Notes: a model not told the origin generated them from the letters alone. Positions 24,866-38,400 are shown, numbered from the stretch's first letter. The stretch is 64,000 bases of DNA from Nissolia schottii (GCA_003254905.1 QANU01034095.1:225144-289143), one strand, 5' to 3'. Made by a program: numbers and translations.

Positions 24866-25145
24866 CAATCCTGGACCGAGCGGGTACAAGGTCTTTGAAT
24901 TTTCCCGAGAAAGTTAGTGAGAGCGGAAAAAGTGAACGAGAATCCCCAAGTAACAGCAGAGAATGTTGGAAAATAGCAGCATTCAGAGTAGGAGTACGAA
25001 AGAGGGTGGTGGGGTTGGGGAGTTCTAGGGTTTAGGAGTAGTTGATGGAAATGGAAAAGGTTTGCAGCAATAAACAGAGAACAAAGATTCGGTGCGGGCG
25101 AGAGAGAGAGAGAGAGAGAGCGGGAGAAGGGTAAGAAGAACAAAA
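24866..25145 (-). promoter_or_regulatory. Probable 5' untranslated exon and start region of WAP
   Basis: Read on the minus strand, the segment starts in a CT-rich tract (plus-strand GA repeat at 25099-25121), typical of plant leaders, and ends at a plausible splice donor GGATTG|GTAACA near 24865. The next acceptor would be upstream of the ATG at 24076, so the tandem duplication at 24121-24585 would sit in the leader intron. This is inferred from composition and splice-like sites only. Confidence 0.45.
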
Positions 25146-25149
25146 ACCC

Positions 25150-26340
25150 CTGGGTTACCGCAAAATTACAGAGCCACCCCCTTTTCCGTCCTTATCATAT
25201 TTTTTCTTTCTTTTACTTACCACTAAATTAACTTTCTTTGCATTGATCAGAATTATTATGATTTATGATTGATGGACATAAATGAATTCTTTTTTATTAT
25301 AGTTAAATTTTTAATATACGAAAACATATGGTTAAATTATATTCCTTAATTAATAAGTAATATGAATTTATTTTAAAAATTAAAGGAGCTTAAAGATTAC
25401 CTTATTTATTTTAGTTACTTAATGTCTTTGACAATGCTTTTTATATAAATTTTAAATTAAAAATAATTTTATTGTACATATGTTTCTGTAAAAGTTTATA
25501 TTCAAAATACATTAGATAACTATTAACATTATTATAAGATCCATAGATATAGATTAATATACAGTATTTTACAATGAAAAAAAATGAAAGTGATGGGCTA
25601 ATAAATAAATAAAAATTGAAAGTGATGTGACTATTGACTAGCTTTTGNNNNNNNNNNNNNNNNNNNNNNNNNNNNNNNNNNNNNNNNNNNNNNNNNNNNN
25701 NNNNNNNNNNNNNNNNNNNNNNNNNNNNNNNNNNNNNNNNNNNNNNNNNNNNNNNNNNNNNNNNNNNNNNNNNNNNNNNNNNNNNNNNNNNNNNCTCTGA
25801 CATTCAGAACAATGCCTTATCCACTAGATTAATATTACTTTTTGTAACATTTTATGCAATCATATTTATTAATATAATTTTATTATTTAATTTTTCTTTT
25901 TAAAGAAACTTTAATCTAAAGAGTCCCTAGGACTCTCCCACACTCACACTCTCATTTCATCTGAATAATGTGAGAGAGTTTTGCTGACATTTTTCTTTTT
26001 GTTTTTTATTGGTAAAATGTCCCTAAGACTCTCCCACACTCACCTCTAGTTAGTACTTCTAATCATCATTCTCCCACTCTGGCGACTGTTACCATTTGGC
26101 CTGTTGTGGTCCAAAAAAATCCAAACCAGTTGAGTCAGTATGCATGACACGTACATGCATCAGTTTTCTCTTCATGTGTCCGTTGTATGCGCATCAAGTT
26201 CTGAAAATGGGTAGTTATCACCCTTCGCGCGCCACGTTAGATGGGAAGCTACCTTCGTTATAAGAGGTATCTGTTAATAATCATTCCCTCCCAAAAGACT
26301 ACCTTTGAATCGTATCATACTTTTCTTGTCAAGTCTCTAA
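25150..26340. other. AT-rich intergenic region with an assembly gap
   Basis: Ns fill 25648-25794. To the right, a direct repeat of about 33 bases around CTCTCCCACACTCAC occurs at 25921-25953 and again at 26020-26053. No gene seen. Confidence 0.6.
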
Positions 26341-27417
26341 CCATTTGATGGTGGGATGGGTCAACAAGATTGTGTTTTTTCTACTGTGAGTGGTATGATC
26401 CTACTTATCCACGTAGAACCCGGCCACATTCCTACTCCAAAATCACAGAGATTAATATAACTAAAAAGTATAATGGATATGATCCATTCATCATTGCACA
26501 AAATATAAACAAGTATATTATATACACTACCTTGAACAAAGGTAATCAAATTGGAGGGTTATCATGAAAAATAATCCTAGTGATTGCATTGAAGTTGAGA
26601 ATGAATCTAAGGAGAAAGAACCTGACGAAACATATCAAGTGGATGATCCAATCGCTACCAAGAGAGTTGTTTAAGGGTGAGGTACTAACAACTTTACATA
26701 ATGATTCAACAGAGGTTGGAGATTACATAATTGAACTTTTACCCATCCAACGAGTATTAAGAACTGAGGATATTGAAGACAAAATTTGATGATGAAGTTC
26801 AATCTAAAGAAGATGAAGACAATCTTCAACTTTTAGATCAGCATACCTATATTATGTATTGAACTATTTCCATGTATTTGACTACATTATGTTGAATAAA
26901 TATTTATTAAGAATTTCAAATTTACTTTTATTTGTGTTTGCACCTTTTAATGTTAATGAACTATAATTAATTGGGTTACGATATCTCGGACATGCCATTT
27001 TAAATATATATATATATATATATATATGTATATGTATATATATAAATTATTATTGCAATCTGTCGGTAATAGCATATTATTGTCCAAATATAGATTAAAT
27101 TATTGGCGGATATATTCGTTGTAAAATAAAATATTATTTTATATTATTGAGACATACTAGTGGATTTATCCATCAATAAAGTATTAAAAATTACGTATTT
27201 TTTAGACTTATTACCGGCTAATAATTTCTATCAATTTTAGCAGATTTATCCACTGATAACTTGTGTCGGATAATGTACTCGACACAAATGCATTATCTAC
27301 AACCCATATACCGATGGATACTTTCCGGCACAAAATTCACCAAAAATTAAAAAATTTTCCAATAATTTAACAAAATTTGTCATTAAATTCGTCGGAAAAT
27401 AATATTTTTTAGTAGTG
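26340..27417 (+). mobile_element. CACTA (En/Spm) transposon remnant with DUF4216 fragment
   Basis: Plus-strand translation of 26370-26530 gives FFYCEWYDPTYPRRTRPHSY and then KKYNGYDPFIIAQN, the conserved middle of the DUF4216 domain found in the second half of CACTA transposase genes. Downstream, 26570-26790 still has acidic, transposase-tail-like coding traces broken by stops. The right end at 27417 reads TTTTTTAGTAGTG, the inverted form of a CACTA terminus (CACTACTAAAAAA), preceded by CCG/CGG-rich subterminal motifs such as TTCGTCGGAAAAT. The left terminus was not found and may lie in or beyond the gap at 25648-25794. It is a decayed, incapable copy. Confidence 0.75.
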
Positions 27418-27860
27418 ACTCGAGAGAATCCATTCCCCTACTTTATTTACCATAAAAGGACAAATTCAAAAATGGAAGTAGGTTAGTACTTAGTGTCTTG
27501 TGAACGTGAGGAGCAGCAGGCACATATGTTTTAATTTATTAGAAGTAGGTGATGAGAAAATGTTTTCTAAATTTCCCAACGTACTAATTGCCCACAAGAC
27601 AAGCAAAGGCTCTATTTTTTTATAGCAATCATGGCCATCATCATGATTCATGAGATGAGGACCATCTTCTTTTTTCATTTTGTCTTCATAACCTTTTTGA
27701 CCTCTCTTTTAATGATAGCAATTATCCCCAGCTTTACCAAATTTAAGCTTACTTAGGGATGGAGGTTGAGGGGTGAGGTGGGACCCCAGCATTAGTTGAC
27801 TTTGATTTTGGCAATATTATTACTTTTTGTGTGAATTTTAAGGTAATTATACTAAGAATT

Positions 27861-28185
27861 AAGAGTAAATCACTAAGTTCATCCTAACATATTTATTATG
27901 ACATTGATTTGGTTATTTTTTTTCATCAATTGAATCGTAACATTTTTATTTTAACATTAACTAAATTTATTTTAAAAAAATTTAACATTAATTTAGTCCT
28001 AACATTTTAAAATTTAATATTAATTTAGTATAGTTGTTATGTAAATCATATATGACTCTCAATGACACTAATGCGATTTCACAATTAAACTAAATTGATG
28101 TCAATTTTTAAAATATCAATACAAAATAAAATTGATGTTAAAATAAAAATTCTAGTAACAAAAAGAGAACTTGATGAGCACTACT
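27861..28185. mobile_element. Foldback (long terminal inverted repeat) MITE, AT-rich
   Basis: The left half (from ATCACTAAGTTCATCCTAAC) and the reverse complement of the right half (from GCTCATCAAGTTCTC) align along much of their length, sharing runs such as TTTTTATTTTAACAT and ATTTAGTCCTAACATTTTAA. There is no coding sequence. It is a diverged non-autonomous element; superfamily not assigned. Confidence 0.5.
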
Positions 28186-28189
28186 AAAA

Positions 28190-30100
28190 GCAAGTACATG
28201 CCTATGGCATAGTGGCTACCAGGAAAGACTACATTACCATTTTTAAATTTCATCAAATTAATATCAATGTAATGTTTTTAGAGATTAATTTTATGCATTA
28301 ACACTGTTATTAAATTATATGTTAGCAGTTTTTTTTAAATAACAAAAATAAAATTCAATTACTTTTGTTTATATGAGATAACAAAATCAAACAAAAATAA
28401 TGGATGTTTCTCTTTAATTCTTGGTCAGTAATAATGATTGTTTCATTTTGTATTTTTTTAACAAATTAAATAATAAAACTATTGCTCTTGTATTTTAAGA
28501 ATTGAGTATTAAAGAATATTTCCGTCTCATTAGACTTTTTGAAAATTAAATTTGTGTTGTGAGATCCTTCATCTGTGGCGGGACACCAAGTTGCTTACCA
28601 ATAATTTGCGTTTCATTTTGTATCTATTAACATTACAATATTGGACCGACTGAGGCCACATGCACACAGAACACTTTGAATGAAAACTGTAACGGTAGCA
28701 AAAATAATAAATAAAAATGAAAACCTTTTGTCATTTCATTATAACTTTTTGTAATAAAAAGGAAAAAAAGTAGTAAAGCAATTTGGAAGAATTGCCATCA
28801 TAAACGTGTTTGTCAAAGAACATGTCTTAACTTTAGGAAGGTTGAGATGCCATTTCATGGAATCCTAAGTTCTATGCTCTAACAGTATTATTGTATGAGG
28901 AGAACCTTTTTTTTTTGGTCTTTGCTATCACATGAGAAGTTTTGTTTATTAAGTAATGAGTTAATGAGTTAAAAAAAGTAATATGTTAGTTCATTCACCT
29001 TGCAAACGTTCGATTCATTAGTCCCAACTCTATGTTTTAAGAGAAAATAGTTAGATTGTTCATGGATTACTTAGGATAATATTACGAATGTTCAAGGATA
29101 CTTAGGCCAACATGTCAAATAATTACAAAGTTTAAGGACTACCTATCACTTTTTTAACTCACTAGGAAAAAGGTGTAAATTTGATGGACTAATAAGATAT
29201 TAACCCCACAATGAGCAATGCAGTTTTCCTTATTAATGGTTAAATTAATACTTCAAAATTTAAACATTTTAAAATTTAAATCAATTTTACCATTTTATGT
29301 TTATATTTATTTCGTGTAGAAAATAAATACTTCAATAAAAATGCTGTGTGCTCTACTATATCCCATGTCTATAGTTTAATCCTTGATTTTATTTATTTAT
29401 TTATTTATTTAAATTAGTATAATATCATAATAGAGGAAACATTTTAAAGGAAAGGGTGCTGGGGAGAGAGGAGAAAGAAGGAGTAGTCACTAATTTTGTA
29501 GGAGAAAAATGTACTTAATTGATGGGAAAAAGAAAACTAAGGTTGGAAGTAGATTAGTTGGTACATGGAAATGATAAAAAAGGAGTAGTCAATGAACAAA
29601 ATATTGCAGAATCAAAAGTAACTCACACGGCAACTCATATAAGATATGGTTTAACTATGGCAGAATATTAATGAGATATTAATGAATAAGGTGGACTTCT
29701 ATTTATCAATGATACTTTCCAACTCGTTCAAGCAGGATTCAAAGCATCGACCTTTATTGGGTCAAATGCCTCCCGCTGTGAGTTATCAACTCAACCTTGG
29801 TATCAAAATGAGTTTTTTAATTACAAGAAAAAATTATTTCTACAAATGGACTCCGAATACTGGTAATTTAAAATTGCAAAAAAGAAAAAGATCATCAAAC
29901 TGATGAAGTTTCTAACCTCCAACCAAAACCTTTAGTTTCTTAGTTTGTCATCATGTGTTTGGCATTGTTAAGGCCACATGCCTGAGGTATCACTGCAACA
30001 TTGGATTCCTCCAACCAATTCAATTTGGCACTAAAACATGTTGGAGCATGCACTAGTTGAAGGCTTTATTATAAGCTGATGGGGAACTGAGGCCTTGATA
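28190..30100. other. AT-rich intergenic region downstream of AAE14
   Basis: Low-complexity AT-rich DNA without a recognisable gene. An ATTT-type microsatellite lies at 29388-29411. The final 200-300 bases probably belong to the AAE14 3' untranslated region. Confidence 0.5.
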
Positions 30101-30103
30101 TAT

Positions 30104-33100
30104 TCAGAGACTACTATGCAAAGATTGTAGCTGAGACATTACTTCCTTCTGGACTTGGTCTCTTCTTACTTTTCCTGTGGTAGTGAGTGGAAAAAGCTTC
30201 TTCCATATAATAAATATCTTTGGTATCTTAAACCTGAAAACAACATTCAAAGGAAATCTTTCAATAAACCACTACTACATATACTTGCTTCTCCTCACCC
30301 TAAATAGTCTATTTATATTACACATTTAACAAATTAAGCGTTGTACTCCTAGGCAGGATCTACTACATGGATTAGACGATGTCATAATCTATTAATATTA
30401 CAAATTTAACAAACAAGGATTTTGGAGACATAAAAAAACAAGGAAAAAAAATATCCTCTACTAGGTAAGGTTGATCCAAAAACAACAGCTTAGCCTTGTA
30501 CTAGGTGAGGTTGGTTATATGGCTCAGACGATGTTATAGTGTTTCTGGAAACATACACATACCTACTTAAATTTTTTTTAATACAATGTTGATGAAGATT
30601 CCTTTTAGATAGGTGAAACTCTTCATCTGAAATAGGCTGCTCTGACCATTGCCAATTTTCTCTTAGTTGGATACATGCTGCCACCATTTCTGTCAGATGA
30701 GCATCTGGGATTCCTACAACAACAGCACTTGCAATCCCTGGATGTCCTAGTAGTATTGCCTCGACCTATTTCAAACAAAATTAGTACATTCACACTTCCA
30801 TTGTGGGTCCAGCATCCACAATTTAAGGCAGGAAATATATTTTTTTTTTATTCTTTCCTTCTTTTTTTCAGCAGGAAAGCAAGAAACGTTTCCTGTCTTA
30901 GATTGCGGAGACCGAACCGACAATTCGTTATTCTGTTTTCAAATCTCTGGTACCCAACATCCATGTCATTGTATAAAGATCATAAACCAAGTAAAGACAA
31001 TCACTTAAAAGACCTCCAAAAGAAAGTAGACATTCTGAATTTTTTTGGACATGTTAAGTAGGAATGTTTCAGTGTCACACAACTTGTGTGTCCTTTTTTT
31101 GATTTAAACCACCAGTATCTGGAGTCCAATAAACTCCAATTAACCTGGATCGAGCCAGGTTGATCTACCATTTTGGTCTAAAGTCTCTAAACCACTAAAG
31201 TATCTAAAATTGGTCTTCTAGCACTAGTTTTTTCCATAAAAAACTCAAACCCGAGACCTTATAATAAAGCAGCATATTTGTTTGCTTTAGATTTCTATTC
31301 TTAATGATAATGCAAACAAGTTTAGTGACAATTTCTGGTACCTCTTCAGGGTAAATGTTCTCCCCACCACTCTTGATCCGACCCTTGGTTCGTCCAAGGA
31401 GCCAGAGATTACCATCATTATCAATTGATCCAATGTCACCTGTGTCAAGCCAGGCATCATTCTTGGGATTTGATGGTTTCGTTTGAATTCGATCCCAATA
31501 ACCAAGCATTATATGCGGTCCTCTAGTTAGAATTCTTCCAATGTGACGACCGGAGCCGCAATTTGCGCATATCTTAAGTTCTACATGTGGTGCAGCTTTG
31601 CCAACACAGATGCCTTGTGGCTGGTGAGTGATACTGGATGCTGCCTTACCAACTAGCTGAAGGGGCTGGCCGGCGGTTTTGTGCATCGGATCGTGGAGGG
31701 TCAAGAATGTTAGTGAAGAACATGCCTCTGTCATGCCTTTGATCAATGAAACAGATTACAGACTGTAAGAAAAAACCAAGTGAATTTCCATATGTTATAC
31801 AAAAGGTACAAGAGGACATAGACAAACTTAATGTGTAAAATTATATGAAACCTCATCAATGAAAGTTTCTTCCCTATTTTTATCCCCATACCAAATACAT
31901 CCCTATGGAGCTTCCTACATGGAGTGAACCTTCAAATTAGTCCACGGGGTTGTCAGTGTCAGTCAAGTTCATTCCCATGTTATGCAAATGGTCATATTAG
32001 TTTTTTAGGTTGTCAAAAGTCGATCAAGTTAATCCCGGACTAATCTAACTGATGTCGTTGGATTAATATAACCGGCTTTTGGCAACTTTAGGGACTAATA
32101 TGATAATTTCCATAACCTAAGGACGAAGATGAACGATGCTAACAACTATAGGGATGAATTTGAAGGTTTACTCTTCTTACATGTGAAGATCTACAGATAT
32201 AATAAAAAATTGGGATGTCTTTTAGACAACATAGGGATAACATAAGAGAGACCTACCATAAGCTGAGATAAGCATAGCTTTAGGGAAAAATATGCTAGAA
32301 TCCTTGATGAGCTCATTTGAAAGGCTTCCACCTCCGTTAAGTATTTTCTTGACAGTTTCTCCCCCTTTCCATTTTTCTTTGTGCCTAAGAACATTATAAC
32401 ACCAAGTCTTATACTTGTAAAACTATATAATCCCAAGGTGTGAAGATACTAAAGATAGCTAAGCAAATAATCAGAAAAATAAAGAAAAAATGTTTGCAAT
32501 TCCAATTCAGCAATAATATTCTTTTATAAGCTAAATATGATAACTTTGGTTACAAGAAAGGATGAAGGTTTTTTACTTTCCTATTTGACACTAGAACTTA
32601 CCTAATTAAAGAAATGAGGCTTGCCATTATTGCAGGAACTGTGATTAGAGATGTCACGGCATATTGTTCTATGGCGCCAACAGCTGATTTCGCGTCAAAC
32701 TTCGGCATCAAGACATGGCAACCTCCAACCATAAGCATGGCCATGGCTGATGACAAGCCACCAATATGGCATAATGGAGCAGTATGCAGATAAACCTAAT
32801 ACAGAACAAATGGAAAAAAGAAAAAGGAAAAAAGATATCACATAACTTGCTAACATTCAATATTTCAATGGTTAAAAATTATACATGTAATGGTAAGATT
32901 TTATAAGAAAAAATGCACATATAAGGGAATGGCTTACATCATCCTTACAGTACTGAACTATGGCAATCTTTGCTAGTGATTGTATGATGAAAGCACCATG
33001 ACTTAGTGTGACTCCCTTAGGCTTTCCCGTTGTTCCTAAAGTCAAGAACATGATTAAATTCAGGAATTAAAAGAGGATATGTTTTATTAGATAATAATTC

Positions 33101-35202
33101 CTTGGTGCTATGTTTAAATAGTAGCTTGTGCAGTAAAACTAAATAGTCATGCCAAAATGGTGTTCAAGGGTTTCCTCTTAGTCCATCTAGATTTCAACCT
33201 CTAATGATATGCAATTAGCTTGTAAATCATTGCCTGGAAAAGTCAATTACCTCCATTCCATGTTATCCACAAATCACAGATAAAACAAGCTCAAAAAGAA
33301 AAATTCCATGAAGTTAAAGAACTTCCATTTCTCAGAAACATTAAGTATTGCACGCGTTACTTCCATGAGTCGTCCGAATTCCGTTATAAGAAACCATCTG
33401 ACTATCAATCTAGCAAGCAGACTGTTGTTGAATTAATTCATTATGCATGCATATGTCGAGATTGCTTCCTAAGGAAGTTCAATTCTCTTGTATAGCTCAA
33501 GAACTACATGATTTATTTCCCAATCATCTGATCTTAATCCTTCCATTTCAGTCATCCTTAAATCCAACATTGCTTCTCTAATCTACAAACACACAAGCCA
33601 CAAGCAATTAATTTGTGTGCTCAGGAACAAAGCAAACTGACTGAGAATCTTGAACCTGAGGTAAAGCATATCACGACGGCGTCTTCGGATGACCAGGAGT
33701 AATCAAATGGTAGAGGCTGCTTTATGGGGTGCCTCATAAGCATTTCAGGAGTCAACACTGCAAAGCATTAAAGAGTAACACTATGCTATGAAGATTATTC
33801 AAGCTAAAATAGAAAATAAAGAAAGAAAGAAAAAGAAAGAGAGATTTCTACGCTGATATCTAACTACTCAGCAAACTTCCTAACCATTCCACTTGTTTGA
33901 AAAATCTGAGGAAGGGGAATCCAACAAAACATGCCACCTCAGGGATGGAATGTCGAATTCCTGGAGTTTCGAGTACCATGCGCAGGAGCTCTCATCAAAC
34001 ACTAGCACCACTGGCTTCACTGCAGTAATTGCTAATCTTGCCTCTTCAAAACTCTGTAGGAGAAGAAAAATTGCTTTAACACAAAAATTGCTTCAACAAA
34101 AAACAAGAAGGATGAGAAACATGTACACCTTTTTAGGATCAGATACAAATATGAAGTTGAATGTAGCTTCAAAATGTCATATTAGCATGAAAAATGGCTT
34201 TCATAAGTGCTTAACTTAGAAAAAATAGCGATTCGAAAACAGCACAAAGCTAAGCAAATCAAGTCCGTAGAAAAATTTACTCACCCATCGATAGTTCAGA
34301 GGAGCAACTATTCCTCCAACATATGCAATGGCTAATAACCACTCGAGATACCAATCACTGAAAAAGAGAAAATGAAAAAAAAAACTTTGATTATTATTGT
34401 TGCAACGGAGTTTCTTGCCTCCTTGGAGGACAATCACTGTAGGCCACAAGAAATACCATAAACAAACAAGTCTTTGCATAAATAGTGACAAAAAATAGCA
34501 AGTCAAAACTGCTCAGAGCCAAGATCAAGCGCATTCATTTATTGCTCAGTTTCGACTTTGATAACAATGAGGACCCACATTATCACTATCCCAATTTAAG
34601 CCACAAAGGAAAAAAAAAAGGGGGGAACTTCTAAGTTCTAACTAAAACCATAATTTTATGTGCTTAATGGTCCAACTCACATTTCTAAACCCAGAAACAT
34701 AATCTGCATAAACTCTCTTCAATTGTTGTGTCGGATACCGGTATCCAAAATCCTATGGTTCCATCTAATACTTGAGTACGTTGACATGTGTTAAACCGCT
34801 TGAACTATGTGTAAGTCTTGACTATCATTAACATCAATTTACTGAACTCCAACTAATCTGTTTCAAGCGTCAACAATACTCTAACAAGGGAGCAAAGGGA
34901 ACCCAAATACAACAACAACAACAACGCCTTGTCTCATAAGTGAAGTCAGTTACATAGATTACACGACAGCATAATTGCCAATATAAATACCTGTTGTAAG
35001 CAGAGATGGCAACCACGTCACCCGGTGTGACACCTAGGCGGATCAGGCCTTCGGCCAGTGCCAACACTTCCTCCACGAACTGTCGGCCGGTCTTGCGCCG
35101 GTCACCGCCTTCGTCGATGGTGACCGGCAAATGCGGCGGGAGAGTTAGCAAGCCGCTCAAGCATTGGCATATGTGAAGGCGGGAGTTGTGGCAGTTAGCC
35201 AT
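30104..35202 (-). CDS. AAE14: 2-succinylbenzoate-CoA ligase (acyl-activating enzyme 14), 10 exons
   Basis: Coding exons: 34991-35202, 34285-34357, 33885-34053, 33656-33757, 32938-33035, 32602-32795, 32257-32384, 31342-31736, 30563-30765, 30104-30233. Splice phases close exactly to 567 aa (Arabidopsis AAE14 about 560). It is an ANL-superfamily ligase: AMP-binding P-loop CFTSGTTGKPKG across exons 4-5, YGMTE across exons 7-8, WLDTGD and GRTKGRIKSGGENIYPEEV in exon 8, and TTTGKV with the catalytic lysine of the C-terminal domain in exon 10. The enzyme makes o-succinylbenzoyl-CoA in phylloquinone (vitamin K1) synthesis. The C-terminus SSL matches the peroxisomal PTS1 reported for this enzyme; no long transit peptide is evident. 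The start is at MANCHNSRLHICQCL, like Arabidopsis. All key motifs are present. Confidence 0.95.
30335..30545. repeat. Two degenerate copies of a SINE/LINE-tail-like block in the last AAE14 intron
   Basis: Around 30340-30395 and 30470-30540 the sequence reads GTACTCCTAGGCAGGATCTA then CATGGATTAGACGATGTCAT, and GCCTTGTACTAGGTGAGGTT then ATGGCTCAGACGATGTTAT. Both resemble the widespread plant repeat block CTTATCCCACTAAGTGGGGT-x-GGCTACATGGATCA. A third relative lies at 34910-34975. The copies are old and diverged. Confidence 0.5.
31917..32184. mobile_element. Foldback MITE in AAE14 intron 7
   Basis: About 268 bp with long terminal inverted repeats: left arm GTGAACCTTCAAATTAGTCC, TTCATTCCCATGTTATG, GGTCATATTAGT, GTTGTCAAAAG; the right arm reverse-complemented gives GTAAACCTTCAAATTCATCC, TTCGTCCTTAGGTTATG, TATCATATTAGT, GTTGCCAAAAG. 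Non-coding, and wholly inside the intron between exons 7 and 8 (31737-32256). As RNA it would fold into a long imperfect hairpin. Confidence 0.75.
34905..34980 (-). repeat. SINE-like 3' fragment with (CAA)n in AAE14 intron 1
   Basis: A (CAA)5-type run (34911-34925) is followed by CGCCTTGTCTCATAAGTGAA and GTTACATAGATTACACGACA, a diverged form of the common plant SINE block that follows a CAA repeat. It lies about 10 bases from the exon 1 donor. Confidence 0.55.
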
Positions 35203-35410
35203 TGAAAAGTGTGTCAATGTGACTGTGGTGTATGTATGTATGCATGTATGTTTTGTGGTTTGAATTTTGTTACAAAACTTTGTAAGACCGGTTTTGGAGG
35301 TTGCTTTTGTTATCTTATCCACGCCTTAACATGGTTGACAAGTAGGATAGCCACTTTGCCAAATCCTTACGTGTCATTCTCCTATTGGTTCTCTAATGTA
35401 TCGGGGTCGG
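35203..35410 (-). promoter_or_regulatory. Proximal promoter/leader of AAE14
   Basis: The 200 bases upstream of the AAE14 start. No TATA box or start site is unambiguous; assigned only by position. Confidence 0.3.
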
Positions 35411-38400
35411 ATGGATAATATTTTCATAAAAAAAAGGTGGTTACCCTTCCTGGACCAATTGTATCATGCCAACTCAAAATTAGTGGGTCCAAACTCTTTT
35501 CATCCAATTTTCATTTAGAAACCTGAAACTTTCGTTTGGTTTTTAATTAAACCCAACTGCTAATAGCCTTATACTCCCGAATATCATAATCCTTTAACTC
35601 AAATAAAAAAATCAACAAAACAATAGTCATTAAAAAAATATATATTCCCTTCTATGAACCCTAGCTTGCGTTCCACCATTGTTGGCTTCAGCTATACCAA
35701 CGTTGGCCACGAATACCTCGTCTGGAACTCGCACATTGGCGTCAATTCTTTCAGTCTGATCCTAATGTGCAATTTTTATTTTTAAAAAGGTTTTTTTGAG
35801 CGCAATTTGTTGCTTTGCGAAAATGGCGATAGAACCAGGCCGATTGTCTGACTGGACCGTAGAGCCGGCTGGACTGGCCCGGCCCAAGTGATGGAACAAT
35901 TGCTTAAAAGCCCAAAAAAACATGCATCTTTGCCACCCAACCATTTACAATCATGTGTTATATTAGCTAACTTTATACATATATACTCATGTTTTTTATT
36001 TATTTATTTGAATTATATTATATTTTTATACATTTATTTAATTATTATTTTATTATATCTAATTCAATGTGAAATCCAATGACCCAATGAGATAATTGGG
36101 TCAAACACCGGATCAAGTTTAGCAACTATGACTAACATTGACTTGGCATAATACAATTAGTCCACTTCAAGAAGGGTAACTTTACCCTCTCTTATTATAA
36201 TGTACCATAACAACCACCTTGAATATTTGTTATTGTTACCACCGGAAATTCTTGACTGACGTATAAGGGATAATTTCCTTACATATAGAGCTAAAATATA
36301 TTCATACTAAATAATTATTTTTTGTGAAATTGATTTTCTCAACATGCATGCCTGAATCAATCACACATAACATGGCTATCTAACTTAAAACTTGAATATA
36401 AACTGCTCATCTAGGCGTTACACTATCCTGCTCCCAAAGCATCCCATAATTGTGCACTTTTGAACATTAGGTGACGTTGTCCTCAAGGTGTACTCTAACT
36501 GCCCACATCTGACCTTATGTGAAGCCGTCCTCAGTGTGACCCACACCCACATTTGAGCGTTTAGTCCATGCTATCCTCGAAGTGGTTTTGACACTGTATA
36601 TTAGCGTTGTGTAAAGCCGTCCTCAAGTAAGTGACTCTAACCTTACTGCAACTGAGAGTTACACAACACTGCCCTCAGAGTGATCCTATGTGTGTTACCT
36701 CTGAGCATTAAGTGACACTGTCCTCAAAGGAGTCCTATGGCTCTTAACATGACTATTGCATAACATCTAACACCTTACTAACATAATTGTACATCAACTT
36801 ATGCATACACAACACTATAATCATAGCTTTCGTACATACATCAAGGCAATGTTACATCATACATGAACACACACCTAATGAGCTGGAAATTACATAGCAC
36901 TTGTCATACACACGTTTTAACTAACGTGGTTCATACACTACCTTCCTAAATAACCTTTAATCCAACTCACTGATCCTTAATTAATCAATTAAATTACCAA
37001 GTTCATTCATGCAATCCTAATTATTTCTCATTATGGTATAAATTCATAGAATTACTTGATTTAACAACATTACTAATTATTCTACTTAATCTCTACGTCT
37101 TGTTCATGCTACTCTAATTCATTCATGGCTTATTTATTCAGTTAATTATTAAGGATATTTATACTTTTCTAAGTTACTCTTATAATATTAATTAATTAAC
37201 TTAATCATTAGCACTTACTGATTATCTAATTAATGAGTCTCTATTTATGTTATGGAGCGTGCTTCCATGCACCGACCTGAGTATTGGACCTTTTTGGTCC
37301 TTGTGAAAAGAAAAATCAAGAAGTTTAATAAAATTACCCATTTATATTTTCTTAAATTTCTTTGAGAAAATTCTCTTTCATCCTATTTCTCTCTTTTGCT
37401 CTTCGATCTTCTCCTCCCTGCTGGGTAACACACAGTAGAACGGGTCCTTCCACAATCTTGTACTAACCCAATATATCAAATATAAATACAAACACTAAAG
37501 AGAAGAAATTAACAAGAATCTTAACCACTAAGAGTCTTTAATTCAAATCTCAATAGATTTTCTATATCCCAATAGAATCTATCCATATCCTATCTAATTT
37601 ATCAATATCCTACCAAATTATTCATATCAATAATTTAAATATTCTTAAATCTGAGGATAATTTCATCGATATACATAAAATATGTGTGTGAGTTGTTGCT
37701 CATGATCTATTTTAGTCTTTATTTTATGTTCATATTTTATAAGCATGATTATGTTGTAGTATTTTTCACGTATTTATAAAAATAACGATTTTAGAAAATA
37801 AGGATTTGTTTTAAGAAAATATTTATGAAATTATTTTATTGAAATCTTTTATAGAAACATGTTTATTTTATTTACAAAAATTATATTTATCTTTACAACA
37901 TTTATGAAATTATTTATGAAATAGTTTACGAAAAGATTTAGAAAATCATAAAAAAAAACTATTTTAGAACCACAATGAAACCATTGTTTTATTGAATAAA
38001 GATCATCATGTTGCATGTGTATGTTCATGGATTTCAAATATTTTGATCATGTCAGTTATCAAGTTCATGTTATTTTATTTAAGTTGTTTTCATGAGAGTG
38101 AGATCTAGGATAGAACTGTACGTTAGTGACAGCCTACGTACCCTAGTATATCTTGTACGATCATCATGTAAAATAGGTTTCAAACATATAGATTAATTAG
38201 GGCAAGACCGTAATGCCCGAACATATGGCATGCCCGTAACGCCCGAAGACATGAATCATATAAATTAGGCAATGGTTGTGTGATGCACTAAAATTAATCA
38301 ATTATTTTCCTCACTTGAATCACTTGTTTAGTGTTAAAATATAAATAAGAATAAAGAATTAACACTAATTTGTGATATGTGCTCTTAGAATTGAGTTTTG

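Noticed and set aside
24769-25035. Plus-strand open frame of 88 codons upstream of WAP
   Set aside because: Complement of the probable WAP leader exon; no protein-like pattern.
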